Part shown: piece after piece, positions 6,629-7,729 of the stretch
Numbering within the stretch: the first letter of the stretch is position 1
Layout of the letters: every line of letters starts with the position of its first letter
Source: Chloroflexota bacterium
GTDB taxonomy: Bacteria; Chloroflexota; Chloroflexia; Thermomicrobiales; UBA6265
DNA length: 7,729 nucleotides
Assembly: GCA_023392645.1 (NCBI GenBank)
Contig: JAEVYR010000495.1
Coordinates: forward strand, 1 to 7,729
Direction of reading: 5' to 3'
Program-made: the position numbers and the translations under genes
The notes under the pieces: model-generated
Databases searched by the model: none
What the model was told of the DNA's origin: nothing
What the model saw: only the letters and a program-made list of their open reading frames with translations

Positions 6629-7729
6629 TCAGGCCGGATCCAGCGCGAGCGCCGCCCGCAGCACGGGGTCGTGGCGCATCAGGTCGGCGACGGTCTCGCG
6701 CTCTCGCATCACCGTGACGCCGTCCTCGGACACCATGATCACCGCCGGCCGCGCCGACCCGTTGTAATTGCTCGCCATCGGCAGGCAATAGGCCCCACAC
6801 GCCGGCAGCGCCAGCAGGTCCCCAACCGCGATCGCCGGCGTGGCGATCCGCTCGATCAGGATGTCGCCCGATTCGCAGTACTTCCCGACGATCGCGACCT
6901 CCCGGACCGGGCCGTCCGGCGTCCGGTTCGCAATCTCGACCGTGTACCGCGCGTCGTAGAGCGATGGACGGATATTGTCAGCCATCCCGCCGTCGCCCGC
7001 AACATAGGTTCGCACGCCCGGGATCGTCTTGATCGAGCCGACGGTGTACACCGCCACCCCGGCCGGACCGGCGATGGACCTCCCCGGCTCGATCGTCAGC
7101 ACCGGCTCCGGCATCTCGTGACGCTCGCAGGCGCGCCGCACCGCGCCGGTGATGACCTCGGCCCACCACGCGGCTGGCCTGGGCGTGTCCGAATCGAGAT
7201 AGGCGATGCCGAACCCGCCACCCGGCGAAAGATGGCGCATCTCCACGCCGAAATCGCGCCGCATCTCCGCCCCAAACGCGACCAGCTCGTCGATCGCGGC
7301 GACGTAGGCGTCGGACTCGAACAGTTGCGAGCCGATGTGCGCGTGATAGCCGAGCAGCTCCAGCTCCGGATGCGCCCGCACCCGCTCGACCGCCTCGCGA
7401 GCCTGCCCGTTGGCGATCGGCAACCCGAACTTGGAATCGACGATGCCGGTGCTGATCTTGTGGTGCGTGTGCACATCAACGCCGGGGTTGAGCCGCAGCA
7501 GCACCGCCTGCGTTCGGCCGAGGTCGGCGGCGATGCCCGCCAACCGCTCGACCTCGTCGAGGTTGTCGAGCACGATCTTGCCGACACCGGCGGCAACGGC
7601 CTCGCGCAGCTCTTCCGGTCCCTTGTTGTTGCCATGGAAGGAGATCTCGGCCGGATCGACGCCGGCCGCCAGCGCGATCGCCAGCTCGCCGCCGGAGACG
7701 ACATCGAGCCCGAGCCCCTCCTCCAGCAC
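6629..7729 (-). CDS. lysA: Diaminopimelate decarboxylase, 5'-truncated by window edge
   Basis: The C-terminal 366 residues of a PLP-dependent fold-III decarboxylase that converts meso-diaminopimelate to L-lysine, the last step of the lysine pathway. Seen (numbering from the window edge): LGLDVVSGGELAIAL (6-20), HGNNKG (32-37), HIGSQ (131-135), the phosphate-binding GGGFG (170-174), EPGRS (214-218), the substrate-binding CESGD (285-289, Cys from the partner subunit in this family), and GAYCLPMASNYN (312-323), with the Tyr-Asn typical near PLP. The frame is still open at base 7729. The PLP-binding lysine is expected within about 60 residues upstream, outside the window; the apparent initiator there is only a GTG inside the gene. 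Features such as GGGFG plus CESGD favour lysA over ornithine/arginine decarboxylases or carboxynorspermidine decarboxylase. It is the first visible gene of the minus-strand series leading to rpoD. In organisms with DAP-type wall peptides it would also draw on the wall precursor pool. Confidence 0.95.
   Translation of the reverse strand: MLEEGLGLDVVSGGELAIALAAGVDPAEISFHGNNKGPEELREAVAAGVGKIVLDNLDEVERLAGIAADLGRTQAVLLRLNPGVDVHTHHKISTGIVDSKFGLPIANGQAREAVERVRAHPELELLGYHAHIGSQLFESDAYVAAIDELVAFGAEMRRDFGVEMRHLSPGGGFGIAYLDSDTPRPAAWWAEVITGAVRRACERHEMPEPVLTIEPGRSIAGPAGVAVYTVGSIKTIPGVRTYVAGDGGMADNIRPSLYDARYTVEIANRTPDGPVREVAIVGKYCESGDILIERIATPAIAVGDLLALPACGAYCLPMASNYNGSARPAVIMVSEDGVTVMRERETVADLMRHDPVLRAALALDPA

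Overview
The window is a dense, GC-rich housekeeping region of a bacterial chromosome. I found no rRNA, tRNA, CRISPR array, insertion sequence or phage gene. Likely source (inference): a Gram-positive-like or monoderm-like lineage, best guess Chloroflexota near Thermomicrobia. The reasons are the very high GC, an Obg GTPase carrying the OCT domain, a group 1 sigma factor with a medium-sized insert, and the cmk-plsC gene order. No marker gene here proves the phylum.

Left half, plus strand (1-3102): a tightly packed, probably co-transcribed block. In order it holds the 3' part of a D-Ala-D-Ala carboxypeptidase (peptidase S11), a 23S rRNA pseudouridine synthase of the RsuA/RluB family, cytidylate kinase (cmk), and a PlsC-type 1-acylglycerol-3-phosphate acyltransferase. 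Two junctions are ATGA stop/start overlaps. The third is an unusually long 86-nt out-of-frame overlap of the synthase tail with the start of cmk. The genes serve wall maturation, ribosome modification, CTP/dCTP supply and phospholipid synthesis.

Centre (3103-3324): a convergent intergenic region filled with nested inverted repeats. It looks like a foldback (REP/MITE-like) element and may serve both converging operons as a transcription end.

Right half, minus strand (7729-3325): lysA (diaminopimelate decarboxylase, 5' end outside the window), then rpoD (primary sigma factor) 52 nt later, then a 318-nt spacer, then obg (ribosome-associated GTPase). The spacer contains three equal-length copies of a short GC palindrome, one nested in a larger stem just after rpoD.

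No undescribed multi-gene system is evident. The points worth a second look are the two palindromic intergenic regions, the rluB/cmk overlap and the insert in RpoD.
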